From assembly GCA_012934845.2 (NCBI GenBank), contig WNNJ02003544.1:1-64000 (forward strand): a stretch of 64,000 nucleotides of DNA, written 5' to 3'. Position 1 is the first letter of the stretch. Each line of letters begins with the position of its first letter. Below the pieces are notes generated by a model that was given only the letters and a program-made list of their open reading frames with translations, had not been told where the DNA came from and ran no database searches. Source of the DNA: Pomphorhynchus laevis (taxonomy: Eukaryota > Acanthocephala > Palaeacanthocephala > Echinorhynchida > Pomphorhynchidae). Shown one piece after another: positions 44,796-56,824 of this stretch. The position numbers were made by a program, and so were the translations under genes.

Positions 44796-45685
44796 AGAAA
44801 CTAGCACTCTAAGCTTTCTCTTGTATTTTGCAGAATCATCCACTCCCAGTCTTCACATACCGAGTAAGATACTTGGGGTTTACCGTTACGGTTAAATAGT
44901 CGGCCGGATCAGATTTGAATAGTTTCAAAAGTGTTCTGAAGAGAGCTAGATGGGCCCTAAAACGGGCCCAGCATATGTGATTAAGAGGGAATGCTCAGGT
45001 ACTCCTTTGGGGTTCATGGGAAATCTCAGGATTAGTTTGCATTTCTAGAACACGTCTTCCTGAGCAAATACTAAGGTTTCTCAAACACCTCATCTCAAGA
45101 GTACCTACTATTGTCCGCCTCGACTGGACCCTCAGATGTGTAAGAGACCATGAGTGGTTCAGCCGGAAGGCGGCGCGTTGATGCATGCTGGAGGGTGCTG
45201 ATACCCTCAGTCCGTATTAAAAGTGGAAGACTGAGGTGAATTGATGAACTTAGACATCGATTGCTTTTGTTTGTTTTGCTTTTCTGTTTAAATATGTTAT
45301 TAGCTGCATGTTGTTTATAGTAAAATAATCTATTATTAAAAATTATTATTGAAATTTTGTCAAAAAGTGCACATCAATTCGTATTGTCGGAGGATAAAAC
45401 AATGCTGTTAAATTCACTTTTCGGCACAATAGTGAAAAGTATTTTTCATCGTATAGTCATGGAGATAAGTCTTCCAAAATGTATAATATAATTCAGGATA
45501 ACATACAAGAATATACGGATATACCTATCAAAAAATGGTTACTATCAAAAATGGTTACCCTGAATGTCCAATATAATACACATTTAAAATCAAAAAGAGA
45601 CGGTTAAAAATTTTCCATTGCGATTGAAGAGTATGAGATTAGAAAGCGCAATAGATTCCTATCAAAACCACATATCTTTTATTCT

Positions 45686-46186
45686 ATGCGCCAAACGTTT
45701 CTGCAGTGGATCATTTATTTGATGACTATTACTGACCACAATTCAGCGGATGTCGAAAATGGGGCCACTGGAGACAAAATTGTCATAGTCAACATATTAG
45801 ATGCCTGTTCTACATATAGCAGGAAGTGTATTAACTGTGGAGGCGGCCGCTGCTTTTTCTATAAAAAATGCCCGCAATTCAATTCATTTTTGCTTTGGTT
45901 TCAGAAAAAACGAATAAAACCAGAAGACAATGAGAGGAATACGTATGTTTGTACCAGAGTAGAAAATTGGACAAAACGGAACATCTATGCGGAAATGGCC
46001 TCTCTATACATCAAGAAAACAAAAAATGTGTTTAAAGACAGGAGTAATGAAGTACACCAATTACCATTGTCTAGGCGTTTGGAAGATTTTCAAGAGCATC
46101 TTCTAAAAGTAGTAAATAAAAGAATTACAGACGCTCTGAATAATTTTGTTGAGAAGAATGCTATTAAGTTAAAATTTACACATTAA
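45686..46186 (+). CDS. LINE F ORF1-like protein
   Basis: A 166-codon uninterrupted frame with VNILDACSTYSRKCINCGGG then RCFFYKKCPQFNSFLLWFQK, followed by a Lys/Glu-rich tail LSRRLEDFQEHLLKVVNKRI that may be helical. The knuckle order parallels CSNCGGQHPAWSRRCPIFK in LINE A. Staying open while ORF2 is broken is notable. Confidence 0.6.
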   Translation: MRQTFLQWIIYLMTITDHNSADVENGATGDKIVIVNILDACSTYSRKCINCGGGRCFFYKKCPQFNSFLLWFQKKRIKPEDNERNTYVCTRVENWTKRNIYAEMASLYIKKTKNVFKDRSNEVHQLPLSRRLEDFQEHLLKVVNKRITDALNNFVEKNAIKLKFTH

Positions 46187-46362
46187 AATTAAATATATTT
46201 AATTAATATTCATGCATAATTCTCGAACTTCTCTTCGTCATCTTTCTCGGCTTGTTCATCCACGTTCATCTTGTTCATTAGCTGCATGTTGTTTATAGTA
46301 AAAGAATCTATTATTAAACATTATTATTGAAATTTTGTCAAAAAATGCACATAAATAACATG

Positions 46363-46965
46363 CTTTTGGAATAACATGGTATGAACTGTGTCTGGTAATT
46401 ATAGCCGTCATCCTTCTTCTCAGCCTTATCGGGCTCAGCCTTGTCATCAGACATCTCCCTTTCGCGTTCCAATCTGCATGACCAACACAATAGCATACTG
46501 AATGATATTACAAAACTAGAATGCTGTTACAAAATTTGCCAGATAGCATATTAGGAGAAAGTATAAACCAGAAAGTTAATGATTAGATAATTAATGTTAA
46601 TGACGTGTTTTTATAAGTGACACAATGAAATATAACAAAACATATCTACCAGAAAGTGTCGCTTAAAAGACAGTTGACTACTAAGAAACATAAATGGCTT
46701 TCGATTTTGAAGATCAATCACAAGATAGGTGAATAGTGTGAGCATTACAGATGCAGTTAACAATTCGTTCCTTCTATAAGTGATTATTCCGATATCTACA
46801 TTGAAGATCTCAGAAGTGAATGAGAGTTGTCCAAACACCTCACCCGACTTTTCATTGCACGACACGGGATATACAATGTTATCTAGGTGCGGTGATTCAT
46901 CAGTCTGGACATCATTATGTTCCCACGCTTTTGGAATAACATGGTATGAACTGTGTCTGGTAATG
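46363..46965. repeat. 38-bp direct repeat bracketing a host-like segment
   Basis: GCTTTTGGAATAACATGGTA and the following 18 bases occur at 46363-46400 and again at 46928-46965, so 565 bp separates the starts. Much longer than a usual target-site duplication. The bracketed segment is coding-like on the minus strand. Confidence 0.85.
46611..46880 (-). pseudogene. chemoreceptor-like C-terminal exon fragment
   Basis: The minus strand reads EVFGQLSFTSEIFNVDIGII then ELLTASVMLTLFTYLVIDLQ. The final TYLVIDLQ fits the TYhhhhhQF signature at the end of the seventh membrane helix in arthropod gustatory receptors, and the preceding FNV-x-x-G-II...LL pattern also fits. The frame then continues past a possible donor at about 46640 (CTG|GTAGAT). 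It sits inside LINE F on the opposite strand. It could be a captured or underlying host exon; other 7-helix proteins are not excluded. Confidence 0.4.
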
Positions 46966-48150
46966 ATAGTCTGACATGGAGGTTGGTACGAAAACTCAGC
47001 TCAATGATAGTTTCGTTTTCTCAGATTTGGACATATGTTTACAAATTCATCGTCTATTTGGTAGTACAAGGAGACACCTTTAAAGCAGCGAAACATTTTA
47101 TTGACGGAGAATTCAGATATGTTTCAAGAGTCTTGGTCGAAAATTTAATGGAGAGCACGAAACAAGTGGCAATCAGAGAAAGATACGAAACACATTTAAC
47201 AATGTCTAGCAAATTGTGGAAAACAATCATAGCAATTAAAACAACACATTGGAAAACGGCAACCAAGAAGTGGATCGCTAAAAGTTCATATGATAATGTT
47301 ATGACGAATATTATCAACTACCATTTCAAATAAGCTACACCCAAAGCATCCATAGTGACTTTTAGACCGCTGATCCGTTGTAAAGTGAATTTATGCATGT
47401 TGGACATTATCAGTGTGGGACAGGAAATAAATTATCTGACAATGATATTTCAGTTTGTCTGAAAGTGGTAAACTGAAAAGAAAAAATGGGCTAATATAGT
47501 GTTAACTAGTTCTGCAAAAGAATGGGAATTCATTAATACATCAAAAAGAATTTTGCTAGCAAAACATCACCGTAAATCCATTCAAGAACAATCTCAGCTC
47601 AGACCAATTGCCATCTAAAATGCACTGATATCAATATATGAAAGAGTGTTAGCAGCTTAAATACGATTCTTAATCAGAATATGATATTATCCCAAGTGTA
47701 TTCATAGATTCATGGAAGGTAAATCTCTACAAACTGCAACCGCGAACATTTATAGCTTAATGATTAATTATCAAAAATTTCTAAGATTGTTGATTGCAAT
47801 TAATTTCAAAGCAGCATTCGATAACGACTCAATTGATAGTGTTATTGATGGCTTAACGATTTTCAATTTTCTCGGCAACTTAATTAACCGCGTTCGTAAT
47901 GTGTTGCTGACAAAACGGTACTTTTATCAACATGAAAGTGAAAATAAGTTTTTCTATAGGACAAAAGGAGTATCACAGGGATCACCATTATCTCCAGCCC
48001 TGTTTCTGTTAACATCAATATAAATTTCTAAAACATATTCCCCAAATATTATTAGCTGTGGCATGTATACGGGTGAGTTACATTTATTAATACAAAACCT
48101 ACATGCAATATATATAGTCAGTTTCTTTCGGACTTTCAAGCATATATAAA

Positions 48151-48196
48151 ATATAAGTCTCTATCTTTATTCACACTTAGAGATAGAGACTTATAT
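48151..48196. repeat. 16-bp perfect hairpin
   Basis: ATATAAGTCTCTATCT, 14-base loop, AGATAGAGACTTATAT. First of three hairpins in the 48.03-48.53 kb insert. Confidence 0.9.
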
Positions 48197-48200
48197 ATAA

Positions 48201-48275
48201 GTCGCAACCGAAACGACCAGTGAGTACTTCATTCTACTGATGAGTGTTGCCGGGTACTCATTGGTCGTCTAGAAG
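48201..48275 (+). ncRNA. hammerhead-like motif with unusual strand order
   Basis: In order: GCAAC, CGAAAC, GACCAGTGAGTAC, TTCTA, CTGATGAG, GTTGC, GTACTCATTGGTC, GTC, TAGAA. All hammerhead parts are present with pairing partners: GCAAC/GTTGC (stem II), a 13-bp stem extended by A-C with G-T before GTC (stem III), TTCTA/TAGAA (stem I), plus CUGAUGAG, GAAA and GUC. The order is not that of a normal linear hammerhead, so cleavage in cis is doubtful. Confidence 0.4.
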
Positions 48276-48331
48276 TGACATGGTGACTGAAAGTCGTGAA
48301 TCAAAGTCCAGTCTAACAAGCAACACCATTT

Positions 48332-48334
<3 letters not shown>

Positions 48335-48407
<73 letters not shown>
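48335..48407. repeat. (AT)n microsatellite
   Basis: About 36 AT dinucleotides, directly followed by a perfect hairpin. Confidence 0.97.
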
Positions 48408-48411
<4 letters not shown>

Positions 48412-48454
48412 AGAATAAGAGCAGAAGATAAGAACTTCTGCTCTTATTCTATTC
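48408..48454. repeat. 20-bp perfect hairpin next to the microsatellite
   Basis: GAATAGAATAAGAGCAGAAG, loop ATAAGAA, and its exact reverse complement. Confidence 0.95.
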
Positions 48455-48934
48455 ACATATTGTTGGTCTTCGATGATCGCAGACGGCATACCTGACACTT
48501 TATATATATTGTATATTAATTACAGTCCAGAGCTTCTCAACTAGGGCTCACATAAACGGTAACAAAACAAAAATAGTAGTTTGTGCGAATTCATCCAAAA
48601 CAGGATAGACATTAAAGAAACAAATTATTGAAATTTTTAACAAAACATCGAATGTCTCACTTTCCATGAAAGAAATATTTCCTCGAATAGTAAGAATACT
48701 TAATTATCTCTTCGGTAGTTTTATATCATTACGACAAGATGTAGTCGTATTTAAAAAGATTGTGTCAAACCGAGATGGTTTATAGGAGATCAGGGAAACT
48801 AAGTAAATATTCATTATTACAAATTCGGGTTTTGAAAGCTTGGGCAATAGCCACCTTCACATTCTTTACACGAGAAGACCACCAAAAGACCATATATATT
48901 TTATTAATGTTTTCAAAAACCATATGGGAAAAAT

Positions 48935-49900
48935 ATTGAAATAAAAATCGGTTAAATGTATAAATGATGAAATGAATAATATTTTATATTTTTAACACCA
49001 TAATAAATGAGGGTGTGGTAAGTATAAAAGTAAAAGGGAAATATCATGACAAGAAGTATGGAAGAAAAATAAAGTTTATCCTTTATTAATCACGTGTGGA
49101 TTACTTATTACGCTCTTGAAAAATTTCGTGTATTACTTATTACGTTCCTAAAAATTTTCGCTTTTATATCTGCTATTACAAAGTTATGGTTTTAATCTAT
49201 TCATGAAATGTTTTCACACTCAAATAAATAATGAAGTTTAAGCTAAAAAGAGCAGCAAATCAACGATACGTATTGATTAATTGCAAAAGTCTCTATTCAG
49301 CTTCGAAAAGTACTCATTGATCGCATAATAAACTTTGATTGCAAAATGTATTAATTGTTTGGAAAACAGTTATAAATTTGTAAAAGTATATGTTTGATTA
49401 CAAAATGAATGTTGATGCAGTGTATAAACTGCAAATGTTGATGCAATGTGTAAGGTGTTCTCGATTTTCAAACGTTTAGCTGCCAAGATGACTTGCTGAA
49501 AAAATGCTTAATAATTTATGTAGAAACGAAAATTTATAATTACAACTTTCCGTATAGCCTTTAATTATAGTATATGTTTGTGCTACAATCAGATAACAGT
49601 TTTTTCTCGGTTCTAAAGTCATCCTTCTCGGTAAATAACAGAAAAGTACTACTTAATGCTTCCGTTTTGCATTACTCCGTGAATAAGACAGTTCACATTT
49701 TAATGTTGATAGGCAATGAATTTTGTGTTTGTTGACATTAAATGTACATATTGAAAATATGTTAAACATTTCTTCTACTATTTAATTCGTGTCATGTTTT
49801 ATATGCTTCATCCTGCAGTAACCGAGGGTTATTATTGCTCCTTTTTATTCGCCGATATTGAGAACGCATTATAACATTAGAATCCATTTTCATTCATTTG
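48935..49900. other. stretch between LINE F and the zinc-finger gene
   Basis: No supported gene. It presumably holds the 3-prime flank of the zinc-finger gene on the minus strand. Confidence 0.4.
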
Positions 49901-49904
49901 TTCT

Positions 49905-49969
49905 TTTATGGACTTTTAGATTCGCTAACACTGCAAACGCCTTGTCATGGTAATCACACTTTTATTGTT
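49905..49969 (-). pseudogene. ninth, decayed zinc finger after the stop
   Basis: In a shifted frame just after the stop of the zinc-finger ORF, the minus strand reads KCDYHDKAFAVLANLKVHKR. The second Cys of CDYC has become His. It shows that the array was once longer at its C-terminal end. Confidence 0.75.
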
Positions 49970-51178
<1,209 letters not shown>

Positions 51179-51537
51179 TTATATAATTAAAGATAAATTT
51201 TTACGATATTTTATTTAATTAATTTTAAATGTTAATTAATATTCAGTTAAATAATTTAATATCTGATAAACCGCGTAAATAAATAAAATAAATTATTGAC
51301 ATAAACTGCCAGTGGACGAATTTTATTGTGTTTAGATTCAAAAACAATTAATTTATTTTTTTTATTATTGTCTATATATTTCAAGCTACAAAAACTCATT
51401 TCATTATTTTTGAATAGAAATCATTTGGATGGAAATTGCAATAATTATAAAATTACTTTGATAGTTTTGTATTTTCGGTAAATATCGGGAAAATGTTTAC
51501 GGCTGGATAAAAAATAATATGCTTTGTATTAGAGTAA

Positions 51538-51885
51538 GGTACACTAAACAATCAAATTTCATCAGAGGAAATATGTCATTAGAATGCATTTGGCCCCGCT
51601 GCTGTGTTGGGTTGAGGAATATGTACCGAACCTGATAGCATAGTAGTTCCTCCAGATGACCTCTAATCCTTATTCGAATATATCCTATGTTATTTATTAG
51701 TCAATTCATAAAAATTGACTTTTATTTTAAATTTTAATTATAATTTCTAATTCAATATAAATTATATAAATTCTTATAAAGCAGTTATTTATTATTTAAT
51801 TATTTAAATTTTATCTTGCATTATTTGTAATTTATTAATATACAATACGTAGACTCTGTTAGCTGATCGTATTTGTTTAAATAAA
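51538..51885 (-). repeat. PKR structured repeat, copy 8 (long copy, minus orientation)
   Basis: Full-length-type copy: left arm from GAGTCTACGTATTGTATATT (near 51860), approach TTGACTAATAAATAACATAG, core with CTACTATGCT and CACAGCAG (stem mutated) and GGGGCC. It lies upstream of the zinc-finger ORF in the same orientation. Confidence 0.85.
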
Positions 51886-52200
51886 TAATTGTAAGGGGAA
51901 TTAGTTATTAATCCATAAATCCGATGGTATCTCTGTCGATGCTTTATCATTTATAAACGATACTTAATACTGACAGATAATAACAGGAAAATATAAAACA
52001 CGAAAAAAATAAAAAGCAAAACAAAATAAAAAAAACTTATAACATCGCAGTTCCTTTTGATGACCTATATTCATTATTCGAATACATCGTCTATTATTTA
52101 TTAGTCAATTCAAGGAAAAATTGATTTTTATTTTAAATTTTAATTATAAATGTTATCGTTATATAGTTATAATCATTATAACAATAATATTACTGCAATA
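51886..52200. other. A+T-rich stretch with a partial PKR (52046-52140, minus)
   Basis: Only the left arm and the start of the core (up to CTGC) are present in the partial copy at 52046-52140. Nothing else is recognisable. Confidence 0.6.
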
Positions 52201-53055
52201 AATCAACAAAATATTATTAAAAATAAATTTAAAATATCAAGCAAAACATTTTTGTGAAAATATAATAAATTATATACTTTGTATTAGAATAAGATCCTAA
52301 ATGATCAAATTTCATAAGAGGAAATACGTCATTACCATGTATTTGGCCCTGCTGCTATTCTGGGTAGAGGAATAAGGGCCGAAACATGATAACATAGCAG
52401 TTTCTACTGATGACCTTCAATCTTAATTCTGATTTTTTGTATATGGTTAAAAGAATAATCGTAACAGTACAAAAGATACCAGATAATCAAATTTCATTAT
52501 GTAACAGGAAAAATTGTATAGTTTATGATGTTATAAATAATAATTGTATCATAAGTAATACGACAAACAAATGTTTTTCATTAAATATTAATAATAACTG
52601 TAACTGCAATACCGCAGATGTAATGCATCTAATACAATATACATGTTGATTGCAATGTATAGGAAAACATATCAAATGTTAAAAACTAGGTTTAGGCAAC
52701 ACATATATAATATACAGCATAATAGTCAAACTATATTTCATAAATATATGAGATTAATAGGACATGATATTAAAAACTGTAAATTATTTATTTTAGAACA
52801 TATTTTTGAAGAAAACATATCAATATTAAATCCAAAACTATTAGAAAAAAAAGATTTTTGGATTAAAACGCTTAATTCCATGTACCCATTAGGATTGAAT
52901 GACGTGATACAAGGAATTGGCAGAAGTAGTATAATACATAATAAACACCTATATTATAATAATCCGGCTAGGCAGAAGCCAAGTCGTGAGATAAAAGGAA
53001 TAAGAAAAATAAAGTTAAAAATATTACAAAAGATAGCATATATGAACAATTAGAA
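52200..53055 (+). mobile_element. Penelope-like element fragment: linker, PKR and GIY-YIG domain
   Basis: Begins with linker-like INQQNIIKNKFKIS (about 52205), then PKR copy 10, then the endonuclease part: DNQISLCNRKNCIVYDVINN, NCNCNTADVMHLIQYTC, KTYQMLKTRFRQHIYNIQHN, KNCKLFILEH and DFWIKTLNSMYPLGLNDVIQ. The Cys pairs and the R-FRQH block are typical of the PLE GIY-YIG domain. The RT is missing here. Confidence 0.75.
52240..52430 (-). repeat. PKR structured repeat, copy 10 (minus orientation)
   Basis: Core with CTGCTATGTTA and AATAGCAG; loop GGCCCT pairs with AGGGCC, a compensatory change against GGCCCC/GGGGCC in copy 3. Flanked by PLE coding sequence on both sides. Confidence 0.85.
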
Positions 53056-53190
53056 GTATTAAAAATGGTAAACTCACCACTGATCGGAGGAGTGTTTATT
53101 GTCGGGTACTGGGTGACCAGGCAGTTGTACGGAGACAGCGAAAGAGGCATCAACATTCGAAGCGGACTAGCCTTCATGTAGGAACGTGGA

Positions 53191-53739
53191 ATGTTATCGC
53201 GTATGCGGGGAAGACCCGAATTAGTTAAAGAGATAGTTCGCTTCGGTCTAAAAATAGTCGGAGTGATTTCTCTTCACTATTCTGGATCTGGAACTAAACT
53301 TTTGGATCAAGGCTGGATCTTGAACTATTCGAGAGTTACCAACGGAAAGCGACCACAGGCGGATGTAGGGATACTTACAAATCCGCGGTTGTTGTTCGTG
53401 GTAAAGAGGTTTAACCCAATGAACTTAAGGCTGGCGTCTCTGAGACTTTTAGTCAAGGAGGGAACGAGGATAACTGTTGTGTGTGCGTATGCTGCCAACA
53501 TTATCTCGGAATACGCAGCCTTCGTGGAAGATCTTCAGGCTTTGCTTGATAGTACTCCTGTTGGAGATTTCCTCGTTCTATTGGGTGACTTCAATGCTAA
53601 TGTTGATAAGGACAGTAGCGATTGGAAGGGAGTGTTTGGGAGGAACGGACTCTCTGATCTGAATCCGAGTGGTGTTGAATTATTGCACGTTTGTTCTCGT
53701 AACAATTGGTGCATATCCAACACCATGTTTGAACATTAG
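53191..53739 (+). pseudogene. LINE J AP endonuclease
   Basis: 182 open codons. GDFNAN with the catalytic Asp-x-Asn is intact; ITVVCAYAAN is the usual VVCAYGPN-type strand. It ends just after SNTMFEH, where the related fish elements continue into the RT region. Confidence 0.8.
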
Positions 53740-54356
53740 GAGATTCATAGATGCGCATGACATCAGGATTCTCTCAATCAAAGATCACTGATGGATTTTG
53801 TAATCGTTTCATCTGATTTGCGACGTTATGTTCTGGACACTCGTGTGAAGAGAGGGGCTGATCTGTTAACCGATCACTACCTTGTAGTTAGTAAACTTCG
53901 ATGACCAGATCGGATGCTAGACAAGCCTGGTAAACCCAAACGTTGTGTGAGGGCGTGCTGGGAGCGTCTAGCAGATGTTTCTGTCAGAGAACGTTTCTCT
54001 GGCTACATCCAGTAGGACTTCTCTCGGTTGCCAGAGGAGGTGAATAGCATTAATCAGGAACGGGAGATGTTCAGATTCTCGCTTGCCAAAGCAACTGTTA
54101 AAAGTTGTGGCTCGAAGGCATTAGGTGCTTGTCGCGAAGGAAATACTCGAACTGCTTGGTGGACACCAACAGTTAGAGATTTTGTATAACAAAAGAAGCT
54201 GGCTTATAAGGCAACTTTGTCAGATAAATCAGTGGAAGCTGTAGACAAGACCGAAGGGCAAAGACATTTTCAGCTCGAGCAGTTACCGAAGCGAAGAAGG
54301 CGGCTTGGGAGAAGTTTGGAGAGCACTTAGAACTTGATTATAGGTCAGCTTCGAAG

Positions 54357-55704
54357 ATGTTCTGGAGGAAGATCAGAAACCTTTGTGTAGGAAAGAAGAA
54401 AACTTCTCAAACTGTCTATGACAAGACAGGATCTGTGCTGACTGATATTGAAGAAATTGTTGGTTGTTGTAAAAAGCATTTTATGAGTCTCCTTAATCTT
54501 ATTGATATGCCTTCTATTGTAGAAGTAGAACCTTTAGAACCAACGGAAGATCACATCTTTTTGGAAGAGGTCATTACTGTTGTTAAAAACTTCGTAATGG
54601 CAAGTCTTCTGGAGTAGACGAGAATCGACCTGAAGCTTTAAAGGGTCTCGACATTGTTGGCATGAAGTGGCTAACACGGATCTTCAATGTTGCATTGAAG
54701 TCGGGCAAGGTTCCTAGTGAGTGGCGAACTGGGGTGGTGGTACCGATCTTTAAGAAAGGTGACCGAAGAGTGTGCTATAATTATCGGGGCATTACTCTTC
54801 TTAGCCAAACTGGTAAGCTATTTGCTAGGATTCTTGAGTTAAGGATTCTACCTATAGTTGATGGACAGTTGAAAGAGGAACAATGCGGCTTTCGTCCAGG
54901 TCGTGAAACTGCGGATCAGCTCTTTACTCTCTCAACTATCCTTGAACGGTCTTGGGTGTTCGCTCAACCGTCTACATGTGTTTTGTAGATTTGAGGAAGG
55001 CGTTCGACCGAGTTCCGCGATTGAGGTTGTGGGAGGTACAAAGGGAGTATGGTGTACCACACTATCTTCGGGTAGCTGTGGCTTCTCTGTATGAACAAAG
55101 TATGAGTTGTGTTCGTGTTCTAGGTAGGAAGTATGAATCATTTCCAGTAGGCATTGGGCTTTGTCAGGGTTGTCTTTTGTCTCCATTTGTGTATTTTGCT
55201 TACATGGACAAAATTTCGAGACAAGCTGCTCTGACGAATGTCGGTTTTCAGTTCGGTTCCATCAGGATACCAGCTCTGCTTTTGCAGATGACGTTGTTTT
55301 GTTGGCTTCTTGTCCTGATAATTTACAATGCCTACTAGATCGATTCACGATGGAATGCCAAGCAGCAGCGATGTTGGTTAGTACCTTAAAGAATGTCTCT
55401 ATGTGTTCGTCTCGAATTCAGATGTCAATGTCAATCCTGATTGGGCAAAAAGTTTTTCCTGATGTGGAGGATTTCAAGTATCTTTAGGGAATTGTTCTCT
55501 AAGGACGGCAGGAACATCAAGGAGATTGAGAAACGGATTTGTGCAGCTAACGCAGCAATGCGTTCTTTGTACAGGTCTGTCGTGCTGAAGCGGGAGTTGT
55601 GTTTTCGAGCGAAGCTTTCGGTTTACCACGCGATCTTCGTTCCTATCTTAACCTACGGTCATGAGCTTTGGGTTATGACCGAAAAGATAAGATCTCGGAT
55701 ATAG
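54357..55704 (+). pseudogene. LINE J RT region in several frames
   Basis: Order: connector (54357-54617), fingers (54662-54988), palm (54952-55338, FVDLRKAFDRV and GLCQGCLLSPF) and the region after the FADD box (55441-55704). GLRQGCPLSP is changed to GLCQGCLLSP. At least four frame changes. Confidence 0.8.
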
Positions 55705-56079
55705 GCGACCGAAATGAGGTTCTTTCGCGGTATGGCCGGTCTTAGCCTTAGATATAAGGTTAGGAATTCGGTCATCAAGGATGGACTCTTAGTAAAGTCG
55801 CTGCTTCTCCACATCCAAAAAAGTCAGATGAGGTGGCTAGGACACGTCTTGAGGATGTCTAGTGATCTCTTTCCTCAGAGGGTTTTCTAGGCTGGACTCT
55901 CTGGAAAGAGACCTCGAGGTAGACCTCGATACCGGTGGAGAGATCAAATCTCGAAACTGGCTGAAGACCGCCTTGTGGTATCTGAAATAGAACTCTGGTC
56001 TGTCGCTTAGGATCGCGATGTCTGGAGTAGTTTGGTTCTTGCACTGCCTCCACGACCCGACACCCGGACCAGCGGTTGA

Positions 56080-56720
56080 CAAGAAAAAAATTTTATTTGT
56101 TTTTTTTAGAAGTCTTAAATATTTTGATGAATCAAAATTTTCAAAAATAAGGCATCTATATTTAAACAAAAAATGTGTTCCAATGAGATGTAATAGTAGA
56201 CCAATTATAGCTGACTTATTTTTACAAATCTATCTAAATAGCCTTATTCTTAATAAAACTACGAATGATGATAAAAAGGTATATATCTACACACGATATT
56301 AAATCAACATCAATAAAAACTACTATTAATTTATATCGTAAAGATGACATATTTAAATTTACAAGTAACATATTTTTGCATGAGCATTCATTCATACCAT
56401 ATAATATAAAATATAATACATTAAATAATGAAATTTTAAGAATTACAACAATATGTAATGATATTACATTATATAATTTATATTACATTTATATAATTTA
56501 ATAGATACATATTCTAAACTAGGATACTATAACAATAAAATGTAACTAGGATACTATGACTAGAATACTATAACAATAAAACAGCGGGCCCCTTACCTAC
56601 ACGGGAAAGACGCTAAAGAAAAAGAAGAAGACTATAACAATAAAACCAAACAGAAAATAGTAAAATATATAAATCAACACAATATTAACTTTATAAGTTA
56701 TATGAAATCAAATATCTTTT
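56080..56720 (+). mobile_element. Penelope-like element fragment (RT to linker)
   Basis: Plus strand reads LKYFDESKFSKIRHLYLNKK, VPMRCNSRPIIADLFLQIYL, FTSNIFLHEHSFIPYNIKYN and TLNNEILRITTICNDI, same family as at 4.1 and 26.1 kb. A G+C-richer oddity (GCGGGCCCCTTACCTACACG) interrupts it near 56585-56605. It continues into linker-like sequence and PKR copy 11. Confidence 0.65.
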
Positions 56721-56824
56721 AATCGTCTTTTATTATATTTTTTCATCACCAAAGATCAAAGCGCACAATATAAAATAAAGTAAAATATATAAATCAATTA
56801 AACTTAAACGGAAAAAGTTTATAG

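Larger units (their letters stand above)
41830..45245 (+). mobile_element. LINE E: jockey/R1-like copy, plus strand
   Basis: ORF1 at about 41850-42690 (MAKKYVNLVQANLSDKGSFI, SACNPFWVS, knuckle CNQCHSWGNWRSNC), endonuclease from 42800 (NIIQWNSEG-type) and 43042-43704 (ENGKRISLANIYILLGKIHR, LLGDFNDITGRWINAAL), RT 44153-44795 (RPISIQNSLIPIYKNSLERR, VAVFLDFSAAFDR, VSADDTTVLFPG), end near 45186 (FSRKAAR). VSADD replaces VYADD. The sequence is more diverged from LINE A than LINE B, C or D. Confidence 0.87.
45680..48930 (+). mobile_element. LINE F: old, diverged relative of the jockey/R1-like family, with inserts
   Basis: ORF1 (45686-46186) has the knuckle CINCGGGRCFFYKKCPQF. The ORF2 part starts only after 46965 (SLTWRLVRKLSSMIVSFSQI, then RERYETHLTMSSKLWKT), with RT at 47640-48020 (RPIAI, INFKAAFDNDSIDSV, GVSQGSPLSPALFLL). 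The C-terminal part resumes at about 48540-48890 (NGNKTKIVVCAN, VLKAWAIATFTFFTRED). The endonuclease is absent: its place is taken by a 565-bp direct-repeat-flanked segment, and 48.03-48.53 kb is an insert rich in hairpins. Confidence 0.75.
53060..56075 (+). mobile_element. LINE J: fish-type non-LTR retrotransposon (RTE-like, clade tentative)
   Basis: Endonuclease 53191-53739: RGRPELVKEIVRFGLKIVG, ADVGILTNPRLLFVVKRFN, LVLLGDFNANVDKDSSDW and FGRNGLSDLNPSGVELLHVC. Later pieces: MFWRKIRNLCVGKKK, EWRTGVVVPIFKKGDRRVC, YNYRGITLLSQTGKLFARIL, EEQCGFRPGRETADQLFTL, MCFVDLRKAFDRVPRLRLW, GLCQGCLLSPFVYFAYMDK, ALLFADDVVLLA-type box split across frames, RSLYRSVVLKRELCFRAKLS and YGHELWVMTE, ending RDVWSSLVLALPPRPD at about 56050. 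G+C is higher than in the host. There are several stops and frame changes, so it is inactive. Confidence 0.85.

Noticed and set aside
52643-53053. Stand-alone homing endonuclease (GIY-YIG)
   Set aside because: The Cys-rich lead-in and the FWIKTLNSMYPLGLND block are typical of the endonuclease end of Penelope-like elements.
54932-55186. Minus-strand frames over LINE J
   Set aside because: Antisense shadows of RT coding sequence.
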